Positions 49,321-61,164 of a DNA stretch of 64,000 bases are shown piece after piece. The position numbers and the translations under genes were made by a program. The DNA lies in NCBI RefSeq assembly GCF_033115175.1, contig NC_084838.1:90051968-90115967 (forward strand), given 5' to 3'. The first letter of the stretch is position 1, and every line of letters starts with the position of its first letter. The notes below the pieces were generated by a model. That model made no database searches. It worked only from the letters and a program-made list of their open reading frames with translations, and had not been told where the DNA came from. The DNA comes from Lepus europaeus. Its lineage: Eukaryota; Chordata; Mammalia; Lagomorpha; Leporidae.

Positions 49321-49900
49321 CTGGTGCAGAATGAGTATCTCTTATCTGAAATGCTTGGGACCAGAAGTTTTTCATATATCTGAGTTTTCCAGATTTTTGG
49401 AATAATTGCATAGACTTTACCAGCTGAGTATTCCTAATCCAAAAATCAAAAGTTCAAAGTGTTCCAAATGCTTAATTAAGTTTTAAAAAATTATGAGAGA
49501 GAGAGAGAGAGAAAGAGAGAGTGAGAGAGCCCAAGATCTCTCCCACTGGCTCACTCTCCAAATGAATGTAACAGCCAATATTGGATTGAGCTAGAACTCA
49601 ATCCAGGTCTACCACATGAGTAGCAGGGATCCAACTACTAAGCCATCAGAAGTCAACTCCCAGGGTCTGCAATGGTCAGAGTCAAGTATTGAACCCAGTA
49701 CCACTGGGTTGTGGGCATCTTAATCACCATGCCAAAACACCTAAGCCTGCCCACCCCCAATTCCCCCCACACGCACATATACTCAAACTTTTTCAGTGTA
49801 CATCTGTACTCAAAAAGTTTTGGATTTTGCAACACTATTGGATTTTGGGATTTGGGATTATGGATTTTCTCTTGTATAAAGGCTGACCCTATTGCAACCT
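49320..49900. mobile_element. DNA transposon relic (pogo/Tigger-like) split by a CSINE
   Basis: Left part: 'GAGTATCTCTTATCTGAAAT' and GCTTGGGACCAGAAGTTTTT, to about 49475. Right part after the SINE: 'TGGATTTTGGGATTTGGGAT' (49840-49860). These are the ends of a known mammalian DNA transposon type. Confidence 0.6.
49478..49738 (-). mobile_element. CSINE, old, inserted in a DNA transposon relic
   Basis: Reverse copy with a (GA)n run at 49496-49530, 'CACTGGCTCACTCTCCAAAT' and a degraded head 'CACCATGCCAAAAC'. Confidence 0.75.
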
Positions 49901-50227
49901 TCCCAGCTTGTGGGAGCATCAATTCAGTACTCCACTGAACAAAGCTAAGGCAGCACTGACACTGTGTTGAACCTTGGGCCCAAGGATTCTCTAAAGACCT
50001 GCAGGACCTCTCCCATTCCTCTCCCTATCAGCTACATCACCTCTGTCCAAGAATCCTCAGGTATATACTCATGAAACACAAACACCAAACATCTACCTTT
50101 AGTAAAGTCAAACACCGAATTTCATTGAATTATTCCCCCTTTATTGAATGTAGCTTTCTGACCAAAGTACTTTATATTCCCTAAGAACTGCAAAGTGGCA
50201 GATTACATTACCTGACCCACCCTACAA

Positions 50228-50310
50228 TCACATGGATTTCAACTTTTTGTCCCCAAATGAAGCTTATCTTTTAATTCCATTTTCCACTAAGTATTTGAAG
50301 TACCCTCACA
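50228..50310. mobile_element. Inverted-repeat element, half copy
   Basis: 'ATGAAGCTTATCTTTTAATT' then CCATTTTCCACTAAGTATTT and GAAGTACCCTCA, the right half. Confidence 0.65.
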
Positions 50311-51473
50311 TAAAAGTTTTACTCAGGGACTTTTTTTGTCAAATGTGATATTAACTCATTATTTTCTTACCAATCACAGGCCACAGAACATGTAATTATT
50401 TGAATCTAAACACGTTTAAATATTTTATTTTTTCCTACCTGTTGTAGGAAACACTCAAAGTTTCTGCTTTAAACAGAGGATGTCTGGTGTTATGGGGAAG
50501 TGGGTGGTGGGGTGGGAGGTATCATAGTTGGACTGATGTCAAAGGGAAAGATGTTCAAAGACACTGGATATTAGCCTAGGTCATCTGCCAAGCCCTGCCA
50601 CCTAAAGTCCTGGCACCTGTTTCTCAATCCTCTAAGGTGAAGGCAAAAACCCCAAGTCTCTAGTCCAAACATTCCACTAACAGAACACTGGTCTATTAGG
50701 CATTAAAAATACCAAGTCACTAATTCAAAACCAGCACTGAAAATACCACAGTAACTGTCAATGTTTACTAGCTGAACAGGTCAATTATCACACAAAAGAT
50801 TCTAATAAAATCTCACAAGCACTCAAAAATATAATTGCACATTTAAAATTATGTTTTTGCTTTGTTTGCAATTGGAGATCATTGTTAAAAATTTTATTAC
50901 TGTCTATTTTTATTTTTCCTTTCTTTTTTTTGATATTTAATCCCAGTAGGACAGTAAAGGATCATTTTTTCATTTGTTGCAAAAACTATGCAGAAGCAAT
51001 AAATCTAACAATAACATTGTTATTTCCTAGAACACTTTAAAAATTAAAACATGAATATTTATATTCAAGTTCTTAAATAACATAATTTGTATTCTAATCT
51101 GTATTCCAAAATGTTATTTATTATTTAATAACACCACTATCAACATAATCATCACCTAGGTACTACTCATTTTGACATTGACCCACTACACCACTCTTCT
51201 TAAACTCAGGATAACGTCACAAGAGCTGTACCCATAATAGTCCCTAGTGTTTAAAATCTGGTTCCTGAAAATAACTCCTATAAGTCAACTATTAGCTTCA
51301 TGGTGACATTTTCCAGAAATGTCAATGGCACTTCGGATACACCTGTTTTGTTTGACAGTGAAGATATTTTGCCAATGTTCAAAGAGAACAAGCAGCATTA
51401 CCAGCTTTTATCATATCCACGCGTATTTGCTTCATGGTTGAAAAAAAAGATGATATTTCCTGTTGTATATACA

Positions 51474-51985
51474 TGGACACCTCAAAAAATTCATAGAAAA
51501 TGGAATTAAAAGCTAAGTTGATTGCCTTGCAAAAATTTTGAGATCCATCTATATGAATCATCAAAAAGTTCAGGGACAATACATATTATGAAAAAGCTAT
51601 GCATGGATTTTAAAAAAAGTACCAAAGTAAACTTGACTTTTATTTTAGTTTTAGAAAGTTATTTATTCAAAAGACAGAGATACACCCAGAGAAAGACAGA
51701 TAGACAGATCAACATACATACACAGAGAGATCTGCATCTAGTGGTTCACTCCCCAAATGCCCATAACAGCCAGGACTGGTCCCAGCCAAAACTGGGAACC
51801 AAGAACTCGATCTGCCATCTCCAGGCTGAGCATAGCAGAAAGCTGGAGCTGGAAGCAGAGCCAGGACTCAGCCCCAACACTGCAGTAATCACAAGTGGCA
51901 TCTCCAGTGTTATGCCAAGTGTGTGTCCATCCCTATTCCTACCTTTCAACTCCTTTCCCATAAAGCTTTTGAAGTATCAGTATAT
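51474..51985. mobile_element. Inverted-repeat element interrupted by a CSINE
   Basis: The left part (51474-51639) carries 'CACCTCAAAAAATTCATAGA' and CATCAAAAAGTTCAGGGACA. It stops at ACTTGACTTTTATTTTAG and resumes after the SINE at 51945 with 'CCCATAAAGCTTTTGAAGTA'. Confidence 0.72.
51640..51925 (-). mobile_element. CSINE, old, inserted in an inverted-repeat element
   Basis: Reverse copy with 'GTGGTTCACTCCCCAAATGC' and a diverged head. It separates the two parts of the element at 51474-51639 and 51945-51985 and lies 160 bp from RASEF local exon 7. Confidence 0.82.
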
Positions 51986-52084
51986 TCTACCTATGCAATC
52001 TGGTCAAGAAATTTGACATATGCCCTACCTAGGTAGAAATGCAATCTCACATTCCAGTTTTCCAAATACAAGGCCAGACTTTAC

Positions 52085-52161
52085 CGAGCAAGATGTAGAA
52101 CAGCTTCCACTACATTGGAACCATCTTTGGCACTTGTTTCACAGAATAAGGCACCATAGGT
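52085..52161 (-). CDS. RASEF: RASEF local exon 7: G5 motif ETSAK
   Basis: It is 77 bp and encodes [20 protein letters not shown] then VLHLAR, with the last arginine codon split CG|G. ETSAK is the G5 motif that contacts the guanine base, and the remainder is the start of the C-terminal helix. The acceptor is TTTTCCACAG and the donor is GCTCG|GTAAAG. A CSINE (51640-51925) sits only about 160 bp into the next intron. Confidence 0.95.
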
Positions 52162-54477
52162 CTGTGGAAAAGGAATGCACACAGTTAAACAGAGCCTTTA
52201 ACTTGCAATTCCTGGAATTTCAAATCAGTAAGATGAAATAAAAATATATGTTCCCTTTAGCATGCTGAGAGACTAACAGTTAAGGATTTAAAGTCAGAGT
52301 TTCAATATTTAAAAAAATCTTTGAATGTAGTTATTCTAGAAATAAGTCCTACAAATTTTTACTCTGCATTAAAACAACACATATTTCATGCTTTGAGGTT
52401 TTATTTCCAGCATTCACACACATGCTATCAAATTTCATCAAATAATTTGAGAGAGACAAAGATGATGGCTGAAGGTAACCACTCACGAGTTTGATGTCAA
52501 TCAGAGAGAGGTTTCCTTTTGGCTGGCAGGACAGGAACATCCTATTTCACATCACCATCTTTTCTACCAGAATTTGACATCCTGTGTCTCACTAAAATTA
52601 ACATGTGTTTTCTAGTCCTCTAATATTCAACCTCCCAGTGGTTATGAATATGATCACTGATCAGATCATTCTCCTTCTTCCAAACTTTTTTTTAATTATA
52701 TATTTAAGTTATACAAGTTTCATCTTTCAGTGACTCCTGGCTCTTCTTTAGGTAACGTTTAAATGATTTTCCATGGCTAACATGGCCCAGTTTGATGTGC
52801 CCCAATCAACCTCCCACAATTCCCCTGTAGCTGTAAAGCTCCTGTTACCCTGCAGTGCTCCAAATTCCCTCTGAACTCAGGACCTTGCACCTGCTATCCC
52901 ATTACCTAGGCTGCTCCCTACTTCCTCCACCACCTTCACCAGGCTAACTACTTCCTACAGTTTTTTACTTTACAGTTTTAATTTTTAGGAAATCCTTCCT
53001 TGAAGTTAAGATTAACACTTTTCAAACCCTGAGAAGTCTTTACTAGGTCTTCTTAGAAAACCTCACAGCACTCTGTATTTTTCCTGCATCGTACTTGCTA
53101 CTGTTGCAACTGCTGAAGTTATCTTTGTGTGTCTTTGTCTAACAAATTGAAGATGTTTTCTTTTTAAGCAAGGAGAACTGAGTGCACTGTGTCATTGGGT
53201 GTGGGTTTTAAACAACCTAGTGTGGGACAAGGCTAGCATAAGATGATTTCTCTGGAGCAGGGAGAGAAAGAAGCAGACATGGGAAGACTCCCTAAGGGGA
53301 TATATATCCAGGAGACCCCAACTACATAGAATATCTATATAAACCATAAAATGAACATATTCTCTAGCAGAAGCAGCTGCAGCTGCTGCTTACTTCTATG
53401 AGCAGGATGTTACCGATACAATAGAGCCTGCCTCTGAGGATGCATGGGGGTGGAGGTCCTGAGATGCATAAGCAAGCAAACCCTGGGGGCTCTGCTAGTG
53501 TGGGGCAGAGTTGGGCATGTGGATTACACGAGTTTCACGTCTGTCTCTTCCAGACAGTAAACTATGAGATGGCAAAGACTGTTTTGCTTGGCACATAATG
53601 AAGTGTTTGCCACACGGCAGATACAACTTCATGTATGTTAAATGAATCTCTTCCTTAATTCACTGTCCAGTTTTGATGATTATCACATCCAGTTAGCAAT
53701 TTTAAGATTTAAAACAAGACTTTCCAACTTAAAAGAGTAAAACTTAAAGTTCATACACATATGCTACAGAATAGTCCTTTCATGGTGCTGATGAGCGACC
53801 ACACCACCATCAGATCTGACCGGGACAGGGTGAACTTGCTTGGCCCAAGGTGCCTCTGATTCCTTGCACAGGTCAACTCATAGGAGGGCTACACTACATC
53901 CTGACAGGATGACAGTATACAGGAGCAAACACGGCCCACAGTAGCAATCTGGACAGGATTGTACTGCATCCCTTTTACACGCATAACCCAAATTAATTTT
54001 AGACCATTTTAAATAAGCACGAATCTTCAAGAAAAAAGTCTTCTGATTCCCTTTCACCCAGGTGAGGCCCTGTTTATCTCCTGTCCCCTGGTATGGTAAC
54101 CCCCTGAGGTCAAGCACACGTTTTCAGAACAGGACTTCCGTTCATTTTCCTTTACCTGGACTTCAGGACTAGAGAAGGATTCCAGGAGCTGGGTTAGAGG
54201 GAGGAGGATGAGGACAGGATTATTCCAGCTCCTCTTTGTAGTGATGCTCAGTGGAGGAATTGAGCATGTGCATGTTTTCCTTTAAGAGGGAATCGATCAC
54301 ACTCAAGGGGAGGGCGCTGGGAGCTCTGCCTGCGTGAGGGGGACAGTGCCTCATCAAACGGGGAGGAGGTTCGACTGAGGCTCTCTCAAGCAAAGGTAGA
54401 CAAAAGGGGAAGGGCATTGACTCCAAAGTCTTTACCCCCCCACAGTCCCTCCCAGTTCAGACCACCCTCATGCTTAC
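52162..54477 (-). other. RASEF: RASEF intron between local exons 6 and 7
   Basis: Donor GTAAGC at 54477, acceptor CCACAG at 52162. No SINE or L1 is recognised in these 2.3 kb. Confidence 0.85.
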
Positions 54478-54597
54478 CATGGCCAGTTTTTCTCCAAAGT
54501 ACCCTGAGACACACTTTTGCCCTTCTGCAGAAGCAGAGTCTCGAAGGTCAGCCTTGTTTCCCACCAGCATGATAGGGATTGTCTCATGGGCTGCATC
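54478..54597 (-). CDS. RASEF: RASEF local exon 6: G4 motif NKAD
   Basis: It is 120 bp, exactly 40 codons, phase 0 at both ends: [20 protein letters not shown] then [24 protein letters not shown] is the G4 motif that reads the guanine base. The acceptor is CATGGAAG|GATGCA, with a purine-rich last stretch, and the donor is GCCATG|GTAAGC. Because it is in phase at both ends, skipping it would keep the frame but remove guanine specificity. Confidence 0.95.
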
Positions 54598-55323
54598 CTT
54601 CCATGAAGAAACAAAACAAATAAACATCAAACATGGGTCACATGGAGATCATGACGAGGACAACCAGAGCAGGAGCAGTTACCGTTTTCCAACTGTCCCT
54701 TGTGTGCAAAATGATGGATTCCACACTTGGTGAAGTAAACGCAACACATAAATGTTAGCACTTTCAGTGTGTGCATAACTACTGTAAGTCTTATTTCTGT
54801 AGAACAAGGTGTCTTATTTATCCTTGTCAAAGTCTTGCTGTCAACTATAACAGAATTATTTACATTATATTGAAGATTATATCTTTAAGTCTCAAAATAT
54901 CTCTAAACATCCCCATAGTCTCCTCCTATTCACAGGTGAGAAAATGGAATTCAGAGAGATTGAGTAAAAAGGTGTAAGGACTGGGGCCTGGTTCCACACT
55001 AACTCCATAACCATGCTACTCAGACAAGGTTCCATCCTTACATTAATGACAAGAGAGCAGGCACTGGGATAAGTCCGTTTTATGCAAAGGAAAATTGGTA
55101 TTTACTAATTTCTTATCTCTAGCACACAAATACAAACTAACATAAATTAAGAAACATGACCTCAGAGTTCTATTTGGCTGTAGTACCCACACAATTTTCT
55201 ACCTTATACTTTTATTTCAAACAACAATGATTACAAGTCAATGTCACTAACCCAGGCATAAAACACACAGATAATTTTTCCACCACTGTGGAACAAAAAT
55301 GTAGTTCAAAAGTTCCACAACAT

Positions 55324-55658
55324 GGGGCTGCCTTGGTGGTACAGTGAGTTAAGCCTCAGCCAGTGATGCCAGTATCCCATATGAGCAAAGGTTTGAGCGA
55401 GTCCTGGCTGCTCCACTTCTGATCCAGCTCCCTGCTAATGCTCTCGGGAAAGCAATGGAAGATGGCCCCAGTGTTTAGGAACCTGCCATCCATGTGGGAG
55501 AACCAGATACAGTTCTGAGCTCCTGGCTTCAGCCCGGACCAGTCCTGACAGTTGTGGCCATTTTGGGGTGAATCAGCAGATGGAAGACTCTCTCTCTCTC
55601 TCCGTGTGTGTTGTAACTATGCCTTTCAAATAAATAAATAAGTAAATCTTTAAAAAAG
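55324..55658 (+). mobile_element. CSINE in RASEF intron (antisense to the gene)
   Basis: Head GGGGCTGCCTTGGTGGTACA, tail AAATAAATAAATAAGTAAATC. AAAGTTCCA is present on both sides (about 55309 and 55655). Confidence 0.92.
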
Positions 55659-55850
55659 TTCCATATTCATTGCTCTTTGGTTTACAACAAAAGCAAAATG
55701 CAGAAATCCTAAAGATCAATGTTTGTCTGGTTCCTAAATAGGAGTGGCAGCAGCCCTGATTGACATATGTGAGAACTAGTCTCAGGGAGCCTACAGATAG
55801 CCGCTGCTCACTCAGTTTGGGACTACCACGATGACTAGAAATGAGGCTTG

Positions 55851-56158
55851 TGGTTGGGACCATGGCATAGCAAGTAAAGCTGCCGCCTGTGATGCTGGCA
55901 TCTCATGTGGGCATTGTTTCAAGTCCTGGCTGCTCCATTTCTGATACAGGTCCCTGCTAGTGTGCCTGGGAAAGTAGTGGAAGATGGCCCAAATGCTTGG
56001 GGCCCCTGTACCCTCGTGGGAGACCTGGATGAAGCTCCTGGCTTCAGACCTGCCCAGCTCTGGCCATTGTGGCCATTTAGGGAGTGAACCAGAGGATGGA
56101 AGATCTCTCTCTCTTGCTGTAATTTTGCTTTTCAAATAAATAAATAATCTTTAAAAAC
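55851..56158 (+). mobile_element. CSINE in RASEF intron (antisense to the gene)
   Basis: 'GTTGGGACCATGGCATAGCA' head, 'GGAGTGAACCAGAGGATGGA' and tail AAATAAATAAATAATC. Confidence 0.92.
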
Positions 56159-57285
56159 AAGGAAACAAGGCTTAAAATGAAATTAAACTTGACTTCCTTT
56201 CTCTTCGGACAGTGTTCCTTTCACTGTAGTCAAAGGGAAAAGAGAATGAAAGGCTCTTCCAAAAATTGCTGGCTCCACCCATGAATGTGTTCATCAACTG
56301 TGCTCTTTGTTGATGTCAGGATTCAAGGGGGCAAGATTTAGAAGCCATTGACAAAACATTAACTTAAGTAAGCCAAGAGCGTGAGCCTCTAAATGACTTA
56401 CCACATGTCACATAAGTAATATTGGAATCTCCTGCAAGTTGTGGCCTAAGTAACACCTCCACCTCACTAATGAAAACTTCAGCCCACCCCCTCCTCATAA
56501 GGCTGTATTCTGTTCTCCATTTTGTTTCTATAACATTAAATACTTTCCAGCATATGTTTCATTTATTTATGTTTGTTGCTTTAAAACTGCTTTCTGCACT
56601 ACAATACAAGCTCTATAAGGCCAGGGCTCTTATTTCTATTAACAGATACATCTCAAGTACATAGAAAAGTAAATGCAGTGGAATCACTCAAAAAATATTT
56701 TTGATTGTGTAAAAGTTAGGACAAGGTCTTATATCTCAACTATCACCATTTAGGTTCTACCTAACTATTCAAACAACAAAATATTCACTATAGTAAGTAA
56801 ATGGCCACAATTCTATTTAACCCATAATTCTAGTACAAGACTTTGTAACCCAGCAATTTTGGATCAAAGTGTACAATGATTAATTCCCAGGGTCCATTCA
56901 CCATGTACATTTTACTGTTTATCAATCCTCTGGCCGACTGCCCAAGATTTGTTTCCAGCCATATGTATTGTAAGCTATTAATCTTCCCTACAGGATCTCA
57001 TCAGAATTCAAAAGTGAGACTTAGAGAAGCTTCATTATGTTCTCTCTCTCTCTCTCTCTTTTTTTTTTTTTTTTTGGTAAAGTAAAAGGCAGATGCCACA
57101 TGCTACCTAATTTGTCTACCATAACTAATTCAAAAAGTCATCTTGAATACAGTTTTCTACCTTTCCAGACCCTATGGAAAGGTGGTAGCCACGCTGAAAA
57201 GGTGACTTCACAACATGCAGGTGCTTAGCCAATTATGGCAGTGGAAGCCCTGGCACACACCATGGCTGACAACTTAATGTAAGGG

Positions 57286-57412
57286 CTGTGAGGAGTCTTC
57301 AAAAGTTCACAGAAAATGCACAGAATGAAAAAAACTAGGCACAGATTTTAGATAATTACACCATAATAAACATTTTAATTCTATTTTCTATGAACTTTTT
57401 CAAGTACTATCA
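57286..57412. mobile_element. Inverted-repeat element
   Basis: GAGGAGTCTTCAAAAGTTCA at the left and CTATGAACTTTTTCAAGTAC at the right, with 'ACCATAATAAACATTTTAAT' inside. Confidence 0.7.
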
Positions 57413-58873
57413 TATTTCACCGTGGCTGATCTTGCTAAAAGATTTTAAAATGAAGGCTAAGTTCAAAACTTCAACAATAAAAAAGCTTTTCTGGAGATCT
57501 TAAGTATCAGTGTGTGTGAGTCAGCTGGGATTGTCCCTTACTCTCTGGACTTATTGCTCTAGTCCAGAGAGCTGCACTTATTCCTGCACGTTGGAATTCC
57601 TTTCCTGACACAAATCCTTGCGTTAATTTGCTGCTCACTTTGGTGCTTTATTGCAGTAGCAGCCAGTGTTGACTAAGGAAGCTCCATTTGAGCACCCATT
57701 CTAACACTAAATTTCTACAAGCAAGTGCCTTATACTTTCTCGGTCTTAGTTTTCTAATGAAAGGTAAAAATAATGTCTCTTACTTCCTTTCTCAGATGTT
57801 ACAGATGAATATGATAGAAAATTTTGTGAAGTAAAAATGTAACATAAAATAAGAATACATTTCTATTATTTTCATATTCACTGTAAGACATTGACGTTGA
57901 TATGGATAAGCTGATAATGATATTGATAAGTAAATGCCTATTTATTTATCACTATCAAAGTCTTATTACCAATTGCAGTCATTTTCCACATTACTTCTGT
58001 AGTCAGAAAGAGAACATTTATTGCAGAGATCAACTTGAGAGTAAACAAAAACTGTGCTGTCTAGCCACTACTGTTATATAATGCCTGATTAAAATTATAA
58101 ATAACGTACTTATTGCAAAAGTTGTATTAACCACTGGTTTAGTTTTCAAGAGAGTCTGTTGACAGTAGCTCAACTGTAGATTTCTATTGATCAATAACCT
58201 TTGGCAGCATTCTAAATGTGGTTAAAATAATTTGCTACCTTTAAAATTAGTTTACCATGAAATCAAGGGATATGAAAGCATCTCCAGATGGAAGGTACCA
58301 CCTTATTTAGGCAAGGAAAGCACAGGTGATATGCCACACGTTGGAAATGCCAACTGGTATTTCAGGGGTACCCTAGGGTATCTAAAGACCCACCTTACTT
58401 CCAGATTAAGGTTGAGAACACCGTTGGCTCTAGATTTTGGACCCCGGCACACATGCACATCCAGGTGATGTATACCTCTGATTCTGCTGAGTGTGGAAGC
58501 CCCTGTGTACATGCAATCATACTATATACCAACCATACCACCTCCTTGCTCGTAAAAGCTTCTTGTTTTTAAATAACCTGCCTTTGCACTTGCTCACCAT
58601 GGGTTTCTGACCTTATCTATAAGAAAATCCAGAGGTTTTATTCTCAGAAGCCCTCTTCCACAGTGTCCTTTGGGGGAACTTGTGCAACTCCCAAGGAAGA
58701 GGCCATAGCTGCCAACTGCCTTTGGAAACAGCCTCTAGCATCCAGTTCAACCTGACAGTTTCAGTCGCTGGCCTCTAATCAAGTTCACTTTGACAGAGAC
58801 AAGCAGTAGCATTTTCTGAGATGAGCTATCCCGCTCCCGTGTAACTGTCCAGTTGTCCGTTGTGGTTCCTTAC

Positions 58874-58988
58874 CGCAATCATGTCTATCCATTCTCGTAC
58901 GTTAAGAAAGCTCTTCTCACACGTAACGTCATACAGCAGCAAAACACCGTCCGCTCTTCTGAAGTAAGATTTGGCAATGCTTCTGAAC
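58874..58988 (-). CDS. RASEF: RASEF local exon 5: switch II to helix 3
   Basis: It is 115 bp. The first G completes the arginine codon from exon 4, followed by [20 protein letters not shown] and [18 protein letters not shown]. This is the typical Rab segment after DTAGQE (FRSI, then the YYR-like region and the LLYDVT beta strand). The acceptor is GTACCCAG|G and the donor ATTGCG|GTAAGG, ending in phase 0. The last codon is GCG (Ala), where from memory I would expect an acidic residue. The frame is uninterrupted. Confidence 0.95.
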
Positions 58989-60751
58989 CTGGGTACAGAA
59001 AAGGACATAGGTGGTCAGTCTGCTTCATACAGCCTCATTCCCCATCTCTTATGTAGCAAACAGCCGCTTAGTGCTTTGTCCTGGACTACACCCAGCCTCA
59101 GGATGGGGACAGAGGAGGAGGGCAGCCCTGCTGCAGAGGCCAGAGCAGGAGCTGGAGGCCCCCGGAGCCCCTCCCCACACTGTGATGTCCCTGCACTGCC
59201 CTGCTGTCACAAACAGCATTAAGGAGGCTGCCGGTGGCCTGGCCTCGTGCCCAGAGGCTGAGCCTCCCAGGCTGCCCGCTGCCCACCCGCGAGTGAGGGG
59301 AGGGCGAGGGGCAGCCACTGCTGACAGGAAGCAGGCGGCCTCTGCCCTCCTGCTCCCACACGTCCTCGCTTGGAAACTTCTAGCAGCAGTTTGAGCTACC
59401 TAAGGAGGAGGCGTGCGGGAAGGGCATGTCCCATCCCCACGGAAGGCTCCTGGGGGCAGAGGGGGCCTCTCCCAGCAGGGGTGGGCGCCCTCCTCAGCCT
59501 GTTCTCTTCCCACCCACACCCCCAGGCAGGGTTGGAAATGAAGGACTTTTTTAACCTTTGTTTTTGTTTTTTAAAAATAAATCTGTAAAATCTCAAAAAA
59601 AAAAAAAAATCCTTTCCGCTCAATGTCAGTCCCAATTGATTTCTTCTGATGCCAGTCCCAGTGGAGAAGAATCTAACACAAAATAATGCCAAAAAAATTG
59701 CCATCTCCACGGCCTTGAATGGCCCAGTGAAAGTTAACAGGATGGAAATCTGGGTGACTGATCTGGAAAAGTCAATCATTTTCTCCACAATCTCAAGAAC
59801 GTCTACAATCCCCAAAAAACAACCAGGACAGGGTGTAGGACATAAGTTCTAGAAATTTCAACCTCAGCAAAAAGCTACCAGAACCCACATGTTGGACCAA
59901 GAGGAGCCTGGGAGGAGAGCACATTTGAGAAAAATTGCCTTTATGGTGGTGGATAGGGAATGTTTTGGTTATGCGAAAGAACTGACAACATCCAAAATCA
60001 CAACGTGCCAGAACACTCATGGGGTGGAAGGAATGTCTGAAGGAAAAAGCACATCTCAGCACACATGTCTTCACTCTGAACCAAGTGGAAAATGTGTTAT
60101 GAGTGTTTCAGTAAGGCCATGTCAACCACAAATATTTTTTAAATGCTGAAACTCCCAGTCTGCCTGAGATTATAACCTCCATGAGGGAAGGTATTTGTGT
60201 CCATTAGTTCACGTTTTCATCTTACAACACAGAATGATGCCTGCTGCAGTGGCAGACACTCCCATACTTCTGTCGAATGACTGAATACATTCTGTTCCCA
60301 ATGAGCCAGACAATATTAAAACCTGTTTCTAACCATGCTCATGGGCAATGAATGCGAGGTAAGGTAATTTCACCATATGTGAGTCTGCTGGTAGATCTGC
60401 ACCAGCAAATGGATTCTCTTCTCCACCATTTACAGTTGCACAGCTAAGTAGCCCTCACACCATTACTGCATTGGGAGTGTTGCCTCATCTAAATTTTGTC
60501 ATTAGTAAAGAATCCTCTTTGTAACAAGCAAACATCAGTTCAAAGGAAGCATAAACATCTTCTCCCACAACTGACACAGAAATGAAGAAGAGGATGTAGA
60601 CAAAGATCAGTATTCATGAAATTATAATACATAAACAATTTTATGTATAAATTACCTTAACTTTATATAATTAGTACAAAAACACTAAGTGCCCTGCAAG
60701 TCTTGTCTATGCAAACCTAAGCAGAGTTTGAAGAGTTGTTCAAGTACTTGC
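58989..60751 (-). other. RASEF: RASEF intron 4 (GC-AG)
   Basis: It starts GCAAGT at 60751 and ends CCCAG at 58989. It holds the GC-rich retrocopy at 59080-59610; the rest is ordinary intron. Confidence 0.88.
59080..59610 (+). pseudogene. GC-rich polyadenylated retrocopy (source unknown)
   Basis: A GC-rich block ends in AAAAATAAATCTGTAAAATC followed by a 14-bp poly(A) run (59597-59610), the spacing of a real polyadenylation signal. The surroundings are AT-rich intron. This suggests a processed copy of a 3' UTR inserted on the plus strand in RASEF intron 4. I cannot name the parent gene, and no target duplication is obvious. Confidence 0.45.
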
Positions 60752-60833
60752 CTCTCCTGACCAGCCGTGTCCCAGAGTTGCAAAACTGTTCGCTCTCCAT
60801 CTACAATGAGAGTTTTCATTTGGAAATCAACTC
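60752..60833 (-). CDS. RASEF: RASEF local exon 4: G3 motif, ends at a GC donor
   Basis: The exon is 82 bp and encodes [20 protein letters not shown] followed by DTAGQE, with the arginine codon split at the 3' end. WDTAGQE is the G3/switch II motif, with the usual catalytic glutamine present. The acceptor is TTTTCAG|GAGTTG. The 3' junction reads GAGAG|GCAAGT, so the intron begins with GC at 60751-60750. This is the only donor that joins the AG to the first G of the next exon as AGG (Arg) and restores QERFRS. Confidence 0.94.
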
Positions 60834-61164
60834 CTGAAAAGGAATAGGAGAGTGGAGAACATGAGATAAATAATCCATGGGATTGTATGTTTAAGCTGTC
60901 CTCAGATGAGACAAAGCCAATGAGCCAGAGCTTAGTGAGATAAAGAGGAATAAACATGACCTTCATGAAGACTGGCCTTTAATGGTAAGTAGAAGTCAGA
61001 CCACACATCATGTGCAGATGCACCATCTACAAGTTGGTTAAACTGGGGATGGTCCAACCTAAGGCCAAAGTGAAAATTCCTATTTTTATAGATGATTAGA
61101 GAGAAATTAAGTTATATGTGTGTGTGCTTACATGCAAGAATGTGCATGTATATATCTGTATTTA

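Larger units (their letters stand above)
38047..52084 (-). other. RASEF: RASEF intron between local exons 7 and 8 (14 kb)
   Basis: The donor GTAAAG is at 52084 and the acceptor CTCCAG is at 38047. The intron holds a sense-oriented L1 fragment, five CSINEs all on the minus strand, two LTR-like relics, a hAT-like and a Tigger-like DNA transposon relic, and several copies of the 'CTTCAAAAAGTTCATGG' inverted-repeat element. No additional RASEF exon is recognisable in it. Repeat-free parts such as 45304-46330 and 50310-51470 are AT-rich with no gene seen. Confidence 0.85.
54598..58873 (-). other. RASEF: RASEF intron between local exons 5 and 6
   Basis: Donor GTAAGG at 58873, acceptor GGAAG at 54598. 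It contains two antisense CSINEs, an inverted-repeat element (57286-57412) and a CT/T tract (57041-57076). Confidence 0.85.

Noticed and set aside
59049-59394. Overlapping GC-rich frames on both strands near exon 5
   Set aside because: High GC removes stop codons; the block looks like a polyadenylated noncoding retrocopy.
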